Source of the DNA: Microbacterium sp. LWH7-1.2
GTDB lineage: Bacteria; Actinomycetota; Actinomycetes; Actinomycetales; Microbacteriaceae
DNA length: 64,000 nt
Assembly: GCF_038397755.1 (NCBI RefSeq)
Contig: NZ_CP151637.1
Location: 4,030,001 to 4,094,000, forward strand
Direction of reading: 5' to 3'
Part shown: positions 44,953 to 53,383 of the stretch, one piece after another
How positions within the stretch are numbered: position 1 is the stretch's first letter
Layout: each line of letters opens with the position of its first letter
Notes under the pieces: generated by a model
Database searches by the model: none
The model's input: the letters and a program-made list of their open reading frames with translations, nothing else
Told to the model about the DNA's origin: nothing
Translations under genes and position numbers: made by a program

Positions 44953-44985
44953 GGACCGCCCCGCCACCCGGTGGCGGGGCGGTCC
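44953..44985. terminator. Strong terminator after the MHS transporter
   Basis: GGACCGCCCCGCCAC and its complement form a 15-bp stem with a 3-base loop. Confidence 0.78.
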
Positions 44986-45013
44986 GCGGTCGCGCGACCC
45001 GGCCGGTCGTCCG

Positions 45014-45436
45014 CTAAACGCCCGTGGCGTGCCGGTGTATGCCCGGCACCGGCTGCGGACGCAGCACCATGGCCGTCGTGATCCCGAGGACCACGATGCC
45101 GATCGACTCGACGATCACGGTCTGGGGTACGAGCGTGAAGTTCCACGTCTGGTGGATGCCGAACAGCCCCACGGTGAGTGCCAGGACGAGCGCACCGAGC
45201 GTCGCGATGAGGAACAGAAGGCTCAGCACCGTCACGAGCTGCAGGAGGCGACCGCGCAGGAGCAGCATCCCCGCCGCCAGGACGAGCCCCGCCACGCCGT
45301 TGAGGATGAACATCACCCCCAGGAAGCCGCCGACGCCGTTCAGCGCCAGATAGAAGTGGATGCCGCCTGCGGCGAGGAGGGCGATCGCGCTGAGGATGCG
45401 CATGGTCCAGAGCGCCCGCCCACTGGATTCGGTCAT
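45014..45436 (-). CDS. Small four-span membrane protein
   Basis: A 140-residue protein with four hydrophobic spans: ILSAIALLAAGGIHFYLALN, LGVMFILNGVAGLVLAAGML, LLQLVTVLSLLFLIATLGAL, then LVPQTVIVESIGIVVLGITT. Gly/His-rich loops such as GGIHFYL are common in actinobacterial membrane proteins of unknown function (DoxX/DUF4383-like shape). It follows the phosphatidyltransferase by only 3 bp and is therefore in its operon. Confidence 0.68.
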   Translation of the reverse strand: MTESSGRALWTMRILSAIALLAAGGIHFYLALNGVGGFLGVMFILNGVAGLVLAAGMLLLRGRLLQLVTVLSLLFLIATLGALVLALTVGLFGIHQTWNFTLVPQTVIVESIGIVVLGITTAMVLRPQPVPGIHRHATGV

Positions 45437-45439
45437 GGT

Positions 45440-46192
45440 CTACCTGCTCTCTTCCGGAGGTGAGGTGGTTGACGCCTTCTGGAGGGAAACGAGCCGGGCG
45501 CCCGCGAGGTTCACACGGATGAGCCACAGGACGTCGCGTCCGAAGGACTCGAGCACCAGCAGGAGCGCCGCCACAGCGACGAGAGCATTCACCGCGGCGG
45601 GCAGCAACTGGGACGCGACGATGGCCAGGGCGACGCCGCAGGCGGCCGTGACGACCTTGCGCCAATAGCGCGGCGGCAGCGTCCGCCTCATCCACGGCAG
45701 CCCCAGGCCCGCGATGACGAACGCGTACCTCAGGAGTCCGATCGTGAGCACCCACCAACCGACGTACCGTGCGTCATGCACGCACAGCACGAGCAGCAGG
45801 AAGGCGTCGACCTCCATGTCGAAACGCCCGCCCAGCTCGCTCTCGCTGCCGGTCCGGCGGGCGACGTACCCGTCGACGCCGTCCAGCGCGAGCGCCACGG
45901 CGACGAGCGTGACCAGCAGCGTCGTCGACACCGGGTCCGCGAAGGACGCCACGACCAGAGCTGTCACGAGCCCCACGAGCATCGATCGCGTCGCGGTGAC
46001 CGCGTTCGCGGGTCCGAAGCGTTCGACCCGCCCGCGGCGGATCCCCCGGCTCAGCAGTGCCGTCGACACCACGAGGTACCCGATGCCCGCCGTCCACGCC
46101 GCCGCCGTCAGTGGCGTCACCATGGCGATCGCGACCATCCCGGCAGATCCGGCCGCGACCCACCACCAGGGCACCCACTGAACTTTTCCCAT
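45440..46192 (-). CDS. CDP-alcohol phosphatidyltransferase family protein
   Basis: A 250-residue integral membrane protein. The family motif D-x2-D-G-x2-A-R-x8-G-x3-D-x3-D is complete: LDGVDGYVARRTGSESELGG, then RFDMEVD (about residues 104-130). It transfers a phosphatidyl or similar phospho-group from a CDP-activated lipid or alcohol to an acceptor alcohol. Start ATG 46192 is only 20 bp from the divergent dehydrogenase start, so the two transcription units share a control region. The context suggests it belongs to the same envelope-lipid pathway as the operon to the right. Confidence 0.82.
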   Translation of the reverse strand: MGKVQWVPWWWVAAGSAGMVAIAMVTPLTAAAWTAGIGYLVVSTALLSRGIRRGRVERFGPANAVTATRSMLVGLVTALVVASFADPVSTTLLVTLVAVALALDGVDGYVARRTGSESELGGRFDMEVDAFLLLVLCVHDARYVGWWVLTIGLLRYAFVIAGLGLPWMRRTLPPRYWRKVVTAACGVALAIVASQLLPAAVNALVAVAALLLVLESFGRDVLWLIRVNLAGARLVSLQKASTTSPPEESR

Positions 46193-46212
46193 GCGCGCTC
46201 CGTGTACTCCTC

Positions 46213-47244
46213 ATGGCGGTCACGGGGAACACGACGCAGGGACCCGCTGAGGTTCACCACGAGATTCCGGATGCCGCGACCGCTTGGTGGTCGATCGCCC
46301 CGGGGCGGGGCGAATACCGCAGTGAGCCGATGCCCCTTGTCTCCGACGGTGAGGCGTCGGTGCAGACGCTCTACACCGGCGTCAGCCGGGGCACCGAGTC
46401 GCTGGTCGCCCGCGGCGAGGTGCCGGAGTCGGAGCGCGAGCGCATGCGCGCGCCGTTCCAGGCGGGCGAGTTCCCGTTCCCGGTGAAGTACGGGTACCTC
46501 AACGTCGGAACGGTCGAACACGGACCCGCCGCGCTCCGCGGCCGCACCGTGTTCGCCCTGTTCCCGCACCAGTCCCGTTTCGTCGTGCCCGCCGACGCCC
46601 TTCATCCGGTGCCGGATGGTGTTCCCCCGCGCCGGGCGGTGCTCGCCGGGGCGGTCGAGACCGCGGTCAATGTGCTCTGGGATGCCGCCCCGGTCATCGG
46701 CGACCAGGTGGTCGTCGTCGGCGCGGGCATGATCGGGTGCGCGATCGCGCGCGTGGCGCGCGGCATCCCGGGTTCCGACGTCACTCTCGTCGATGTCGAT
46801 CCCGCGCGCGCGATCATCGCCGAGGCGCTCGGGGTCGGCTTCGCCCTCGCGTCCGACGATGTCCCGCAGGCCGACGTCGTGATCGAGGCCAGCGGCGCCG
46901 GTGCCGGTCTGCAACTGGCGCTCGGCATCGCGCCCACCGACGGCGAGGTGATCGTCGCCAGCTGGTACGGCAGCCGCCCGGTCTCGCTCGAGCTCGGCGC
47001 GGACTTCCACTCTCGCCGCATCGCCCTGCGGCCGAATCAGGTCGGCGCGGTCGCCGCACGCCGGAGAGGCTCCCGCACGACGCGCAACCGTCTTGCGCTC
47101 GCCCTGCGACTGCTCGAGGATCCCGCATACGACGCGCTGCTCAGCGGCACCTCGTCGTGGCGGCAGCTGTCGGAGGTCACCGCCGCGCTCGCCGAGGGCA
47201 CGGCCGGCGAACTGTGCCACACGATCGATTGGACTGCCGAATGA
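46213..47244 (+). CDS. Zinc-type alcohol dehydrogenase-like oxidoreductase (MDR superfamily)
   Basis: A 343-residue protein, first of a coupled seven-gene operon. MDR features are [12 protein letters not shown] at the N-terminus and the Rossmann motif [19 protein letters not shown], then [12 protein letters not shown]. Most catalytic- and structural-zinc Cys residues of classical alcohol dehydrogenases are missing, so it is a zinc-free or divergent member. It should oxidise or reduce an alcohol, sugar or aldehyde intermediate with NAD(P). ATG 46213 is the best start. The stop overlaps the next ATG. Confidence 0.78.
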   Translation: MAVTGNTTQGPAEVHHEIPDAATAWWSIAPGRGEYRSEPMPLVSDGEASVQTLYTGVSRGTESLVARGEVPESERERMRAPFQAGEFPFPVKYGYLNVGTVEHGPAALRGRTVFALFPHQSRFVVPADALHPVPDGVPPRRAVLAGAVETAVNVLWDAAPVIGDQVVVVGAGMIGCAIARVARGIPGSDVTLVDVDPARAIIAEALGVGFALASDDVPQADVVIEASGAGAGLQLALGIAPTDGEVIVASWYGSRPVSLELGADFHSRRIALRPNQVGAVAARRRGSRTTRNRLALALRLLEDPAYDALLSGTSSWRQLSEVTAALAEGTAGELCHTIDWTAE

Positions 47245-47636
47245 GCTTCAGCCTCACCGTCCGCGACCACCTCATGATCGCCCACAGCCTGCGCGGCGAC
47301 GTCTTCGGACCCGCGCAGCAGCTGCACGGCGCGACGTTCCTCGTCGACGCGACGTTCCGTGCCGACGAGCTCGACGAGCACGGCGTCGTCGTCGACATCG
47401 GACGCGCGAGCGAGGTGCTTCGCGAGATCGTGGGCGCGCTGACCTACCGCAACCTCGACGACGAGCCCGACCTGCTGGGGCTGAACACCACGACCGAGCG
47501 CCTGTGCCAGATCATCGGCGACCGCCTCGCCACGCGCGTACGCGACGGCGACGTCGGCGAGGCGCGGCTGAGCGGGATCGTCGTCACGCTGCACGAATCG
47601 CACGTCGCGTGGGCGTCCTACGAGGTGGCGATGTGA
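47241..47636 (+). CDS. 6-pyruvoyl-tetrahydropterin synthase/QueD-like protein
   Basis: A 131-residue T-fold protein. [20 protein letters not shown] and the end [12 protein letters not shown] match the PTPS/QueD family. In canonical members two zinc ligands lie in HGHxY; here the motif is LHGATF, so the second His is replaced by Ala. The catalytic Cys before HGH is also absent. It may therefore have a changed reaction or be structural. ATG overlaps the previous stop and the stop overlaps the next GTG. PTPS-like genes in otherwise lipid/glycan operons are unusual. Confidence 0.75.
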   Translation: MSFSLTVRDHLMIAHSLRGDVFGPAQQLHGATFLVDATFRADELDEHGVVVDIGRASEVLREIVGALTYRNLDDEPDLLGLNTTTERLCQIIGDRLATRVRDGDVGEARLSGIVVTLHESHVAWASYEVAM

Positions 47637-48649
47637 CGGATGCTCCGTCCCTCCGCTTCGTCGTCCCCGCGGGGATCGACGATCCTCGGCGCGTGAGCGG
47701 CGGCAACGTCTACGACCGCCACATCCGCGACGGGCTCCGCCGCCGCGGATGGGACGTCGACGTGTGCGAGGCGGCGGACGCGGAAGGCGCAGCATCCGTC
47801 CTCGGTGACGCTGCTGACGGATCGCGCGTGCTGGTCGACGGACTGGTGGCAGGGTGGGCGCCGGCAGCGGTGGAGGAGGCGGCACGGCGGCTGCGACTCA
47901 CGGTGCTCGCCCACATGGTCGCGGCGGCGTTCCCGGATGCGACGGACGCCGCGATCGACGCCGAGAGGCGGGCCCTCGCGTCGGCGCACGGGGTGATCGT
48001 CACGAGCGCCTGGACGGCGGCCGAGCTGGCCCGACGGGAGCTCGCGGACCCCGATCGCATGGTCGTCGCCGTCCCGGGGACCCTTCCTGCGGAACCCGGC
48101 CCGCCGCCGCCGCGCGACGGGGAGCTGCTGTGCATCGGCGTGATCGCCCCGCACAAGGGGCAGGACACGCTCCTCTCCGCGCTCGGCCGGCTGCGCTCCG
48201 AGGACTGGCGCTGCACCATCGTCGGGTCGACCGACGCGTTTCCGGAGTTCGCCGCGGGCATCGCCCGGCAGGCGACCGCGCTCCACGGCAAGGTCCGGCT
48301 CACCGGAGTGCTCGAGGACCGAGCCCTCGACGACGCCTACCGCCGCTGTGCGCTGCTGATCGCGCCGTCCCGCGTCGAGAGCTCGGGCATGGCGATCGCC
48401 GATGCGCGGGCGCGGGGGATCCCGGTGCTGGGCGCCGAGACCGGGGGCATCCCGGACGCGCTCGCGGGCGGCGGAGGGATGCTGGTGAGACCCGGCGATC
48501 CCGCGGCGCTCGCCGCGGCGCTCGACGCATGGCTGGCGGATCCCGCGCTGCGGGCGCGCCTGCGCCGCGAAGCGCACGCCGCACGGGCGACCCTGCCGGC
48601 GTGGCAAGACACAGTGACCCGCGTGGCGGACGTGTTGGAGGCGGCATGA
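47633..48649 (+). CDS. Glycosyltransferase family 4
   Basis: A 338-residue protein from GTG 47633, which overlaps the upstream stop. GT-B fold signatures: [20 protein letters not shown] at the N-terminus; [18 protein letters not shown]; and the donor-binding EX7E region [20 protein letters not shown], then [13 protein letters not shown]. It transfers a sugar from a nucleotide donor to an acceptor with retention, in the cytosol or at the inner membrane face. The acceptor is unknown; the membrane enzymes encoded downstream make a lipid-linked acceptor plausible. Confidence 0.87.
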   Translation: MTDAPSLRFVVPAGIDDPRRVSGGNVYDRHIRDGLRRRGWDVDVCEAADAEGAASVLGDAADGSRVLVDGLVAGWAPAAVEEAARRLRLTVLAHMVAAAFPDATDAAIDAERRALASAHGVIVTSAWTAAELARRELADPDRMVVAVPGTLPAEPGPPPPRDGELLCIGVIAPHKGQDTLLSALGRLRSEDWRCTIVGSTDAFPEFAAGIARQATALHGKVRLTGVLEDRALDDAYRRCALLIAPSRVESSGMAIADARARGIPVLGAETGGIPDALAGGGGMLVRPGDPAALAAALDAWLADPALRARLRREAHAARATLPAWQDTVTRVADVLEAA

Positions 48650-49482
48650 CCTCGATCTCGACGGCGACGGCGGACTGGCTCGCGCTGAGGGCGCCCGCCG
48701 ACGACGACGCGCGCTCGACCGACCTCGCACACGAGCTCGCGCGTCTGCTCGCTCGGGGCTCGGCGTCGGCGCCCCTCGTGCTGCACGACCTCGGCGCGGG
48801 CACCGGATCGATGACCCGCTGGCTCGCTCCGCGGCTCCCCGGCCCGCAGCGGTGGGTGCTCCGTGACGGCGACGCCGACATCGTCGAGCACCTCGATCTG
48901 CGGACCGTCGTCGACGCGTCGGGCCGCCCCATCGCCGCGGACATCGTCGTGGAGCACCTCGCCTCGCTGCCGATCGACGCCTTCCACGGTGCGGCGGCAG
49001 TGACCGCATCCGCTCTCCTCGACGTCATCACCGAAGCCGAAGCCGCCCATGTCGTCGCGGCCTGCGTCGCCGCGGGCACGCCGGCGCTGTTCAGCCTCTC
49101 GGTCACGGGCTCGGCGCGGCTTCGTCCCGCCGAGCGGCCCGACGATGTCGAGCGCGCGATCGAGTCCGCCTTCAACGCGCATCAGCGACGCGACGCGTCA
49201 GGGCGACGGATGTTGGGACCCGACGCGGTCGCCGTCGTCCGGGCCGTCTTCGCCGACGCCGGCTGGAACGTCCGCACCGCGGCGACCCCGTGGCGCCTCG
49301 CGCGCCGGGACTCCGCGCTGATCGGCGAATGGCTGGACGGCTGGATCGGCGCCGCCGTCGAGCAGCGTCCCGAGCTCGCGGCCGCCGCCGCAGACTACCG
49401 CGAGCGCCGCCTGGCGCAGGCTGCCGCCGGGCGACTGCACGTCACCGTCTCACATGAGGACCTCCTGGCATGGCCCCGCTGA
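48646..49482 (+). CDS. SAM-dependent class I methyltransferase
   Basis: A 278-residue protein. SAM-binding motif I is LVLHDLGAGTGSMTRWLAPR, with the expected acidic residue further on (LRDGDADIVEHLD). The helical C-terminus has no family marker. ATG overlaps the GT4 stop, and the stop lies 13 bp inside the next gene. It probably methylates the product of the preceding glycosyltransferase or a pathway intermediate. Confidence 0.78.
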   Translation: MTSISTATADWLALRAPADDDARSTDLAHELARLLARGSASAPLVLHDLGAGTGSMTRWLAPRLPGPQRWVLRDGDADIVEHLDLRTVVDASGRPIAADIVVEHLASLPIDAFHGAAAVTASALLDVITEAEAAHVVAACVAAGTPALFSLSVTGSARLRPAERPDDVERAIESAFNAHQRRDASGRRMLGPDAVAVVRAVFADAGWNVRTAATPWRLARRDSALIGEWLDGWIGAAVEQRPELAAAAADYRERRLAQAAAGRLHVTVSHEDLLAWPR

Positions 49483-50423
49483 GCAGGATCCCACCGCGCC
49501 TGCGATCCGTGCTGCGGATCGCGGCGGCGCTCGCGGTCGTCGCGGGAACGGTCGCCGTCGTCGGCATCGGGCCGTTCCTGCACGGGCTGACGTCCATCTC
49601 GCCCGCGACGATCCTCGCCGCCGTGGCGCTCGCCTCCGTCGCCACGGCGGCCGCCGCGTGGCGCTGGCGCATCGTCTCCGCGGGATTCGGGCTGCCGCTC
49701 CCCTGGAACGAGGCGTTCACCTCGTACTACCGCTCGCAGTTCCTCAACACTGTGCTGCCCGGCGGCGTCATGGGCGACGTCCACCGGGCATACCTGCACG
49801 GGCAGCACCACGAGCGCGTCGACCTCGCCGCCCGGGCGGTCGCCGCGGAACGCGTCGCCGGACAGCTCGTGCAGATCGTGGTCACGCTCGCGATCCTGCT
49901 GCCGCTGGGACTGGCGTCACCGCTCGCGCCGCTGGCCTGGATCAGCGGTGCGATCGCCGCGCTGGCGATCGTGGTCCTCGGCGTCGTCGCGGGCACCCCG
50001 CGCGGGCGCGCTGCGCTGCAACGGGAGTACCGGATGCTGCGACCCGTCCTCGCGCGGCCGGCCGCGCTGTTCGCGATCGCGGCCGCGTCGGTCGTCGTGA
50101 TCGCGGCGCACGCGGCGACCTTCGTGATCGCGGGGCTGGCGGTCGGAGTGCACGCCGGTGCCGACGAGCTGGCCGTCGTGGCGCTGATCGTGCTCGGTGC
50201 GGCCGCAATTCCGGTCAACGTCGGCGGCTGGGGTCCGCGCGAGGCGGTCGCCGCCTCCGCGTTCGCACTCGCGGGGCTCGGGGCGGGCGCAGGGGTCGCG
50301 GTGTCGACCGGGTTCGGCGTGCTCACCGTGGTCGCGGTTCTCCCCGGCTGCCTCGCACTGCTCGCGGACCGCTTCCGATCGCTGCCCGCAGCGGGCATCA
50401 TCGGGAAGAGGAGATCCGCATGA
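49470..50423 (+). CDS. Lysylphosphatidylglycerol-synthase-type transmembrane protein (UPF0104)
   Basis: A 317-residue protein with about eight hydrophobic spans. The core YRSQFLNTVLPGGVMGDVHR is the hallmark of the MprF/AglD-type membrane domain, which can flip lipids. The C-terminal aminoacyltransferase domain of MprF is absent, so it is a membrane domain only. Within this operon it may move or present a lipid-linked intermediate across the membrane. It starts 13 bp inside the methyltransferase gene. Confidence 0.82.
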   Translation: MAPLSRIPPRLRSVLRIAAALAVVAGTVAVVGIGPFLHGLTSISPATILAAVALASVATAAAAWRWRIVSAGFGLPLPWNEAFTSYYRSQFLNTVLPGGVMGDVHRAYLHGQHHERVDLAARAVAAERVAGQLVQIVVTLAILLPLGLASPLAPLAWISGAIAALAIVVLGVVAGTPRGRAALQREYRMLRPVLARPAALFAIAAASVVVIAAHAATFVIAGLAVGVHAGADELAVVALIVLGAAAIPVNVGGWGPREAVAASAFALAGLGAGAGVAVSTGFGVLTVVAVLPGCLALLADRFRSLPAAGIIGKRRSA

Positions 50424-51163
50424 GCGAGCGACCGTATGTCACCCTCAGTTGCGCGATGTCGATCGACGGCTACCTCGACAGCCTCGAGCCCGCTCGGCTC
50501 GCGATGTCCAACGCCGCCGACCTCGACCGCGTCGACGACGTGCGCGCGCTGCACGACGCGATCATGGTCGGGGCGTCCACGGTGCGCCGCGACAACCCGC
50601 GCCTGCTGGTGCGGGATGCCGCGCGTCGCGCTCGGCGGCTGGCCTCGGGGCGTCAGGAATCGCCGGCGAAGGTGACGGTGACCGCGAGCGGCGACCTGTC
50701 ACCGGATGCCGCGTTCTTCACGACGGGGGAGGGGCCCCGCATCGTCTACTGCCCGCGGGATCGCGCGGCGGACCTCGGCGTACGGCTGGGCCCACGCGCG
50801 GTGGTCGTCGGGATCGGCGACGACTGCGTCACGATGGACGCTCTGCTCGACGACCTCGGGGCGAATCACGGAGTGCGAAGCCTCATGGTCGAGGGCGGGG
50901 GCACGGTGCTGACCCAGTTCCTCGGCGCGGACCTCGTCGACGAGCTCCACCTCGTGGTCGCGCCGTTCTTCGTCGGTGAGACCGGCGCCCCGCGCGTCGT
51001 CGGACCGGGCGCCTTCCCGTGGACGGCATCTCGCCGGGCGCACCTCGCCGACACGCGCCAGATCGGCGACGTCGTGCTCCTGCGCTACGCCCTGTCGGAC
51101 CGCTTCGGCATGCTCGACGCCGAGCCGACGGCAGCCGGACGGGCAGCCGTCGAGCGTCCGTGA
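50420..51163 (+). CDS. RibD C-terminal/DHFR-like reductase
   Basis: A 247-residue protein from ATG 50420 behind AGAGGAG. Motifs of the RibD C-terminal reductase family: VTLSCAMSIDGYLDS, IMVGASTVRRDNPRLLVR and SLMVEGGGTVLTQFLGADLV, then DELHLVVAPFFVGE. The family reduces ribosylamino-pyrimidines or pterin-like substrates with NADPH. No RibD deaminase domain or rib genes are nearby. Together with the PTPS-like gene it gives the operon two enzymes related to pteridine chemistry. Confidence 0.82.
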   Translation: MSERPYVTLSCAMSIDGYLDSLEPARLAMSNAADLDRVDDVRALHDAIMVGASTVRRDNPRLLVRDAARRARRLASGRQESPAKVTVTASGDLSPDAAFFTTGEGPRIVYCPRDRAADLGVRLGPRAVVVGIGDDCVTMDALLDDLGANHGVRSLMVEGGGTVLTQFLGADLVDELHLVVAPFFVGETGAPRVVGPGAFPWTASRRAHLADTRQIGDVVLLRYALSDRFGMLDAEPTAAGRAAVERP

Positions 51164-52800
51164 GCACGATCGCCGGCGTGCGGGTCGTTCCGGTCTGGCG
51201 CCGGCGGCTCCTCCTCGGCGGCGCGATCGCAGCTCTGATCGCGCTTCCCCTCATACCCGGGGTGCTGGCGACAGGCTCGATCGCCGACCTCGTCCGCATC
51301 CCGGTCGAGTCGATCGTCGCGCTGCTGGTGCTCGCGCTGATCCCGTGGCGGATGCTGCGCCTCGCCGTCGCGACCGCGTTCGGGGCGTTCGTCGCCCTCG
51401 CCGTCCTCCTCGCGAGCATCGATCGCGGCTACCAGTCGGCGCTCGGCATCCACTTCGTGCCGCTGGATTGGCCCCAGCTGGGCGACGCGTACGGGGTCCT
51501 GGCCTCGGCGATCGGAGCGGCTCCGGCCACCGCGCTGTTCGCCGCAGCGGTCGCGCTGGTCGTCGCGATCGGGGTCGCGGGCGGATGGGGTTCGCTCCAC
51601 GTCGACGCCGCGCTGCGACAGCGGGGCGACCGCGGGCGGGGTGCCCTCGCCGCCGTCACCGTGGCGTGGATCGTGATGGCGGCGGTGGCGCCGCCGCTGC
51701 GCATTCCGGATCCGGTCGCGGCCGCAGCATCCGCTACGTCCCTCGGCACCGCGGTGTCGCGAGCCGTGTCCGCGCTCGAGACGCGGGCCCGGGTCGCCCG
51801 CGAGGTCGCCGACGACCCGTTCAGGGACGTGCCGGCGACAGACCTGCTGAGCGCTCTCGCCGGCAAGGACGTGCTGTTCGTGTTCGTCGAGAGCTACGGC
51901 AGGGTCGCTCTCGAGGGCGACGGCATCTCGGACGGCGTGAACGACGTGCTGCGGCGTGGCGACCAGACGCTCGCGGCCGACGGCTTCACCACGCGGAGTG
52001 CCTGGCTGACGTCACCGACCTTCGGCGGCGTGAGCTGGCTCGCGCATGCGACCTTGCAGACCGGCGTGTGGGTCGACTCGCAGGCGGTGTACGACCTGGT
52101 GGTACGGACCGACCGCCTCACTCTCAGCGCGGCGTTCGGCCGTGCCGGCTGGCACCCCGTCAGCGACGTCCCGTCGAACCGGCATCCGTGGGATGTCGGC
52201 TCATCGTTCTACCGCTACGAAACGATGCTCGACGCGACGAACGTCGGCTATCGCGGGCCGTCGTTCGGGTACGCGCGCATCCCCGATCAGTACACGCTCA
52301 AGCACTTCGCCGACCACGTGCTCGCGTACTCGGACCGGCCGGTGATGGCGGAGATCGATCTGGTGTCGTCGCACACGCCGTGGGCGCCGCTGCCCGAGCT
52401 GGTGCCGTGGGACGACGTCGGCGACGGGTCGATCTACAACCCACAGCCGGGCCGTGGTGAGCAGGCGAGTGAGGTCTGGCAGGACCCGGAGGCGGTCCAG
52501 CGCTCCTATGGGAGATCGGTCGAGTACGCGCTGGGGTCGGTGCTCTCCTTCCTCGAGAACGTCGACGACCCGGGCCTGGTCGTCGTCATGCTCGGCGACC
52601 ACCAGCCGGCGGCGATCGTGAGCGGCGACGAGGCCGGCCGGGACGTGCCGGTCAGCGTCATCGCGAGAGATCCGTCGGTGATCGACGCGATCGCCGACTG
52701 GAACTGGACGACGGGTCTGCGTCCGTCAGACGCGTCGCCGGTGTGGCGCATGGACGCCTTCCGCGACCGCTTCTTCGCGGCGTACGGCTCCGCCGGGTGA
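51160..52800 (+). CDS. Membrane-anchored alkaline-phosphatase-superfamily enzyme (LtaS/EptA-like)
   Basis: A 546-residue protein from GTG 51160 overlapping the preceding stop. Four hydrophobic spans occupy residues 1-190. An extracellular alkaline-phosphatase-type domain follows, with VLFVFVESYGRVALEG (metal site), a Thr/Ser-rich candidate nucleophile region (FTTRSAWLTSPTFGGVSW), EIDLVSSHTPWAP and VVVMLGDHQP (metal His). The architecture is that of lipoteichoic-acid synthase and phosphoethanolamine transferases, which move phospho-alcohols from lipids to glycans outside the cell. Last gene of the coupled operon. Confidence 0.78.
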   Translation: MSTIAGVRVVPVWRRRLLLGGAIAALIALPLIPGVLATGSIADLVRIPVESIVALLVLALIPWRMLRLAVATAFGAFVALAVLLASIDRGYQSALGIHFVPLDWPQLGDAYGVLASAIGAAPATALFAAAVALVVAIGVAGGWGSLHVDAALRQRGDRGRGALAAVTVAWIVMAAVAPPLRIPDPVAAAASATSLGTAVSRAVSALETRARVAREVADDPFRDVPATDLLSALAGKDVLFVFVESYGRVALEGDGISDGVNDVLRRGDQTLAADGFTTRSAWLTSPTFGGVSWLAHATLQTGVWVDSQAVYDLVVRTDRLTLSAAFGRAGWHPVSDVPSNRHPWDVGSSFYRYETMLDATNVGYRGPSFGYARIPDQYTLKHFADHVLAYSDRPVMAEIDLVSSHTPWAPLPELVPWDDVGDGSIYNPQPGRGEQASEVWQDPEAVQRSYGRSVEYALGSVLSFLENVDDPGLVVVMLGDHQPAAIVSGDEAGRDVPVSVIARDPSVIDAIADWNWTTGLRPSDASPVWRMDAFRDRFFAAYGSAG

Positions 52801-52869
52801 CGCCGGCTCCTGCCTGTGGCGATCGTCGTGCACCTGTCAGGCCGCCGCACCCGCTGGCAGGATGACGGC

Positions 52870-53364
52870 ATGACGTTCAGCCTGCGCGTGCCCGAGCCGC
52901 GCGATGCGGCCGAGATCGCCGCGCTGCACGTGGCGACGTGGCGGGAGACGTACACGCACCTCCTGCCCGCCGGATTCTTCGACGACGAGTTCGTGCAGGG
53001 GCGACGGAGCATGTGGACCCGCATCCTCGACAACCCCCGCGACGAATGGCGCGTCTGGATCGCAGAGAGCGACGGCCGCATCATCGGCTTCGCGACCTCC
53101 GGTCCGGGCCTCGAGTTCGAGGGCGCGGCGCCGCCCCGCGAGCGCCAGCTCTACATGCTCTACGTCGCCGCCGCCGATCACGGTGGAGGAGCCGGGCAGG
53201 CACTCCTCGACGCGGTGCTGGAGGAGGGGCCGGCCGTGCTGTGGGTGGCGAAGGAGAACCCGCGCGCCATCGCCTTCTACCGGCGCAACGGGTTCGATTT
53301 CGACGGCGCCGAGCAGACCGACCCGATGGTGCCGTCGATCGTCGATGTCCGCATGGTGAGGTGA
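52870..53364 (+). CDS. GNAT-family N-acetyltransferase
   Basis: A 164-residue protein. The acetyl-CoA-binding region is LYMLYVAAADHGGGAGQALL, and the C-terminal WVAKENPRAIAFYRRNGFDF is typical GNAT motif B. ATG 52870 follows CAGGAT by 6 bp, a leaderless-like arrangement. Substrate unknown. It is convergent with the hydrolase fusion gene. Confidence 0.88.
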   Translation: MTFSLRVPEPRDAAEIAALHVATWRETYTHLLPAGFFDDEFVQGRRSMWTRILDNPRDEWRVWIAESDGRIIGFATSGPGLEFEGAAPPRERQLYMLYVAAADHGGGAGQALLDAVLEEGPAVLWVAKENPRAIAFYRRNGFDFDGAEQTDPMVPSIVDVRMVR

Positions 53365-53383
53365 CCGGCCGGTCGCGAGGAGC

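Noticed and set aside
50420..51163. Riboflavin biosynthesis gene ribD
   Set aside because: Only the reductase-type domain is present, no deaminase domain and no rib genes adjoin; kept as RibD-like.
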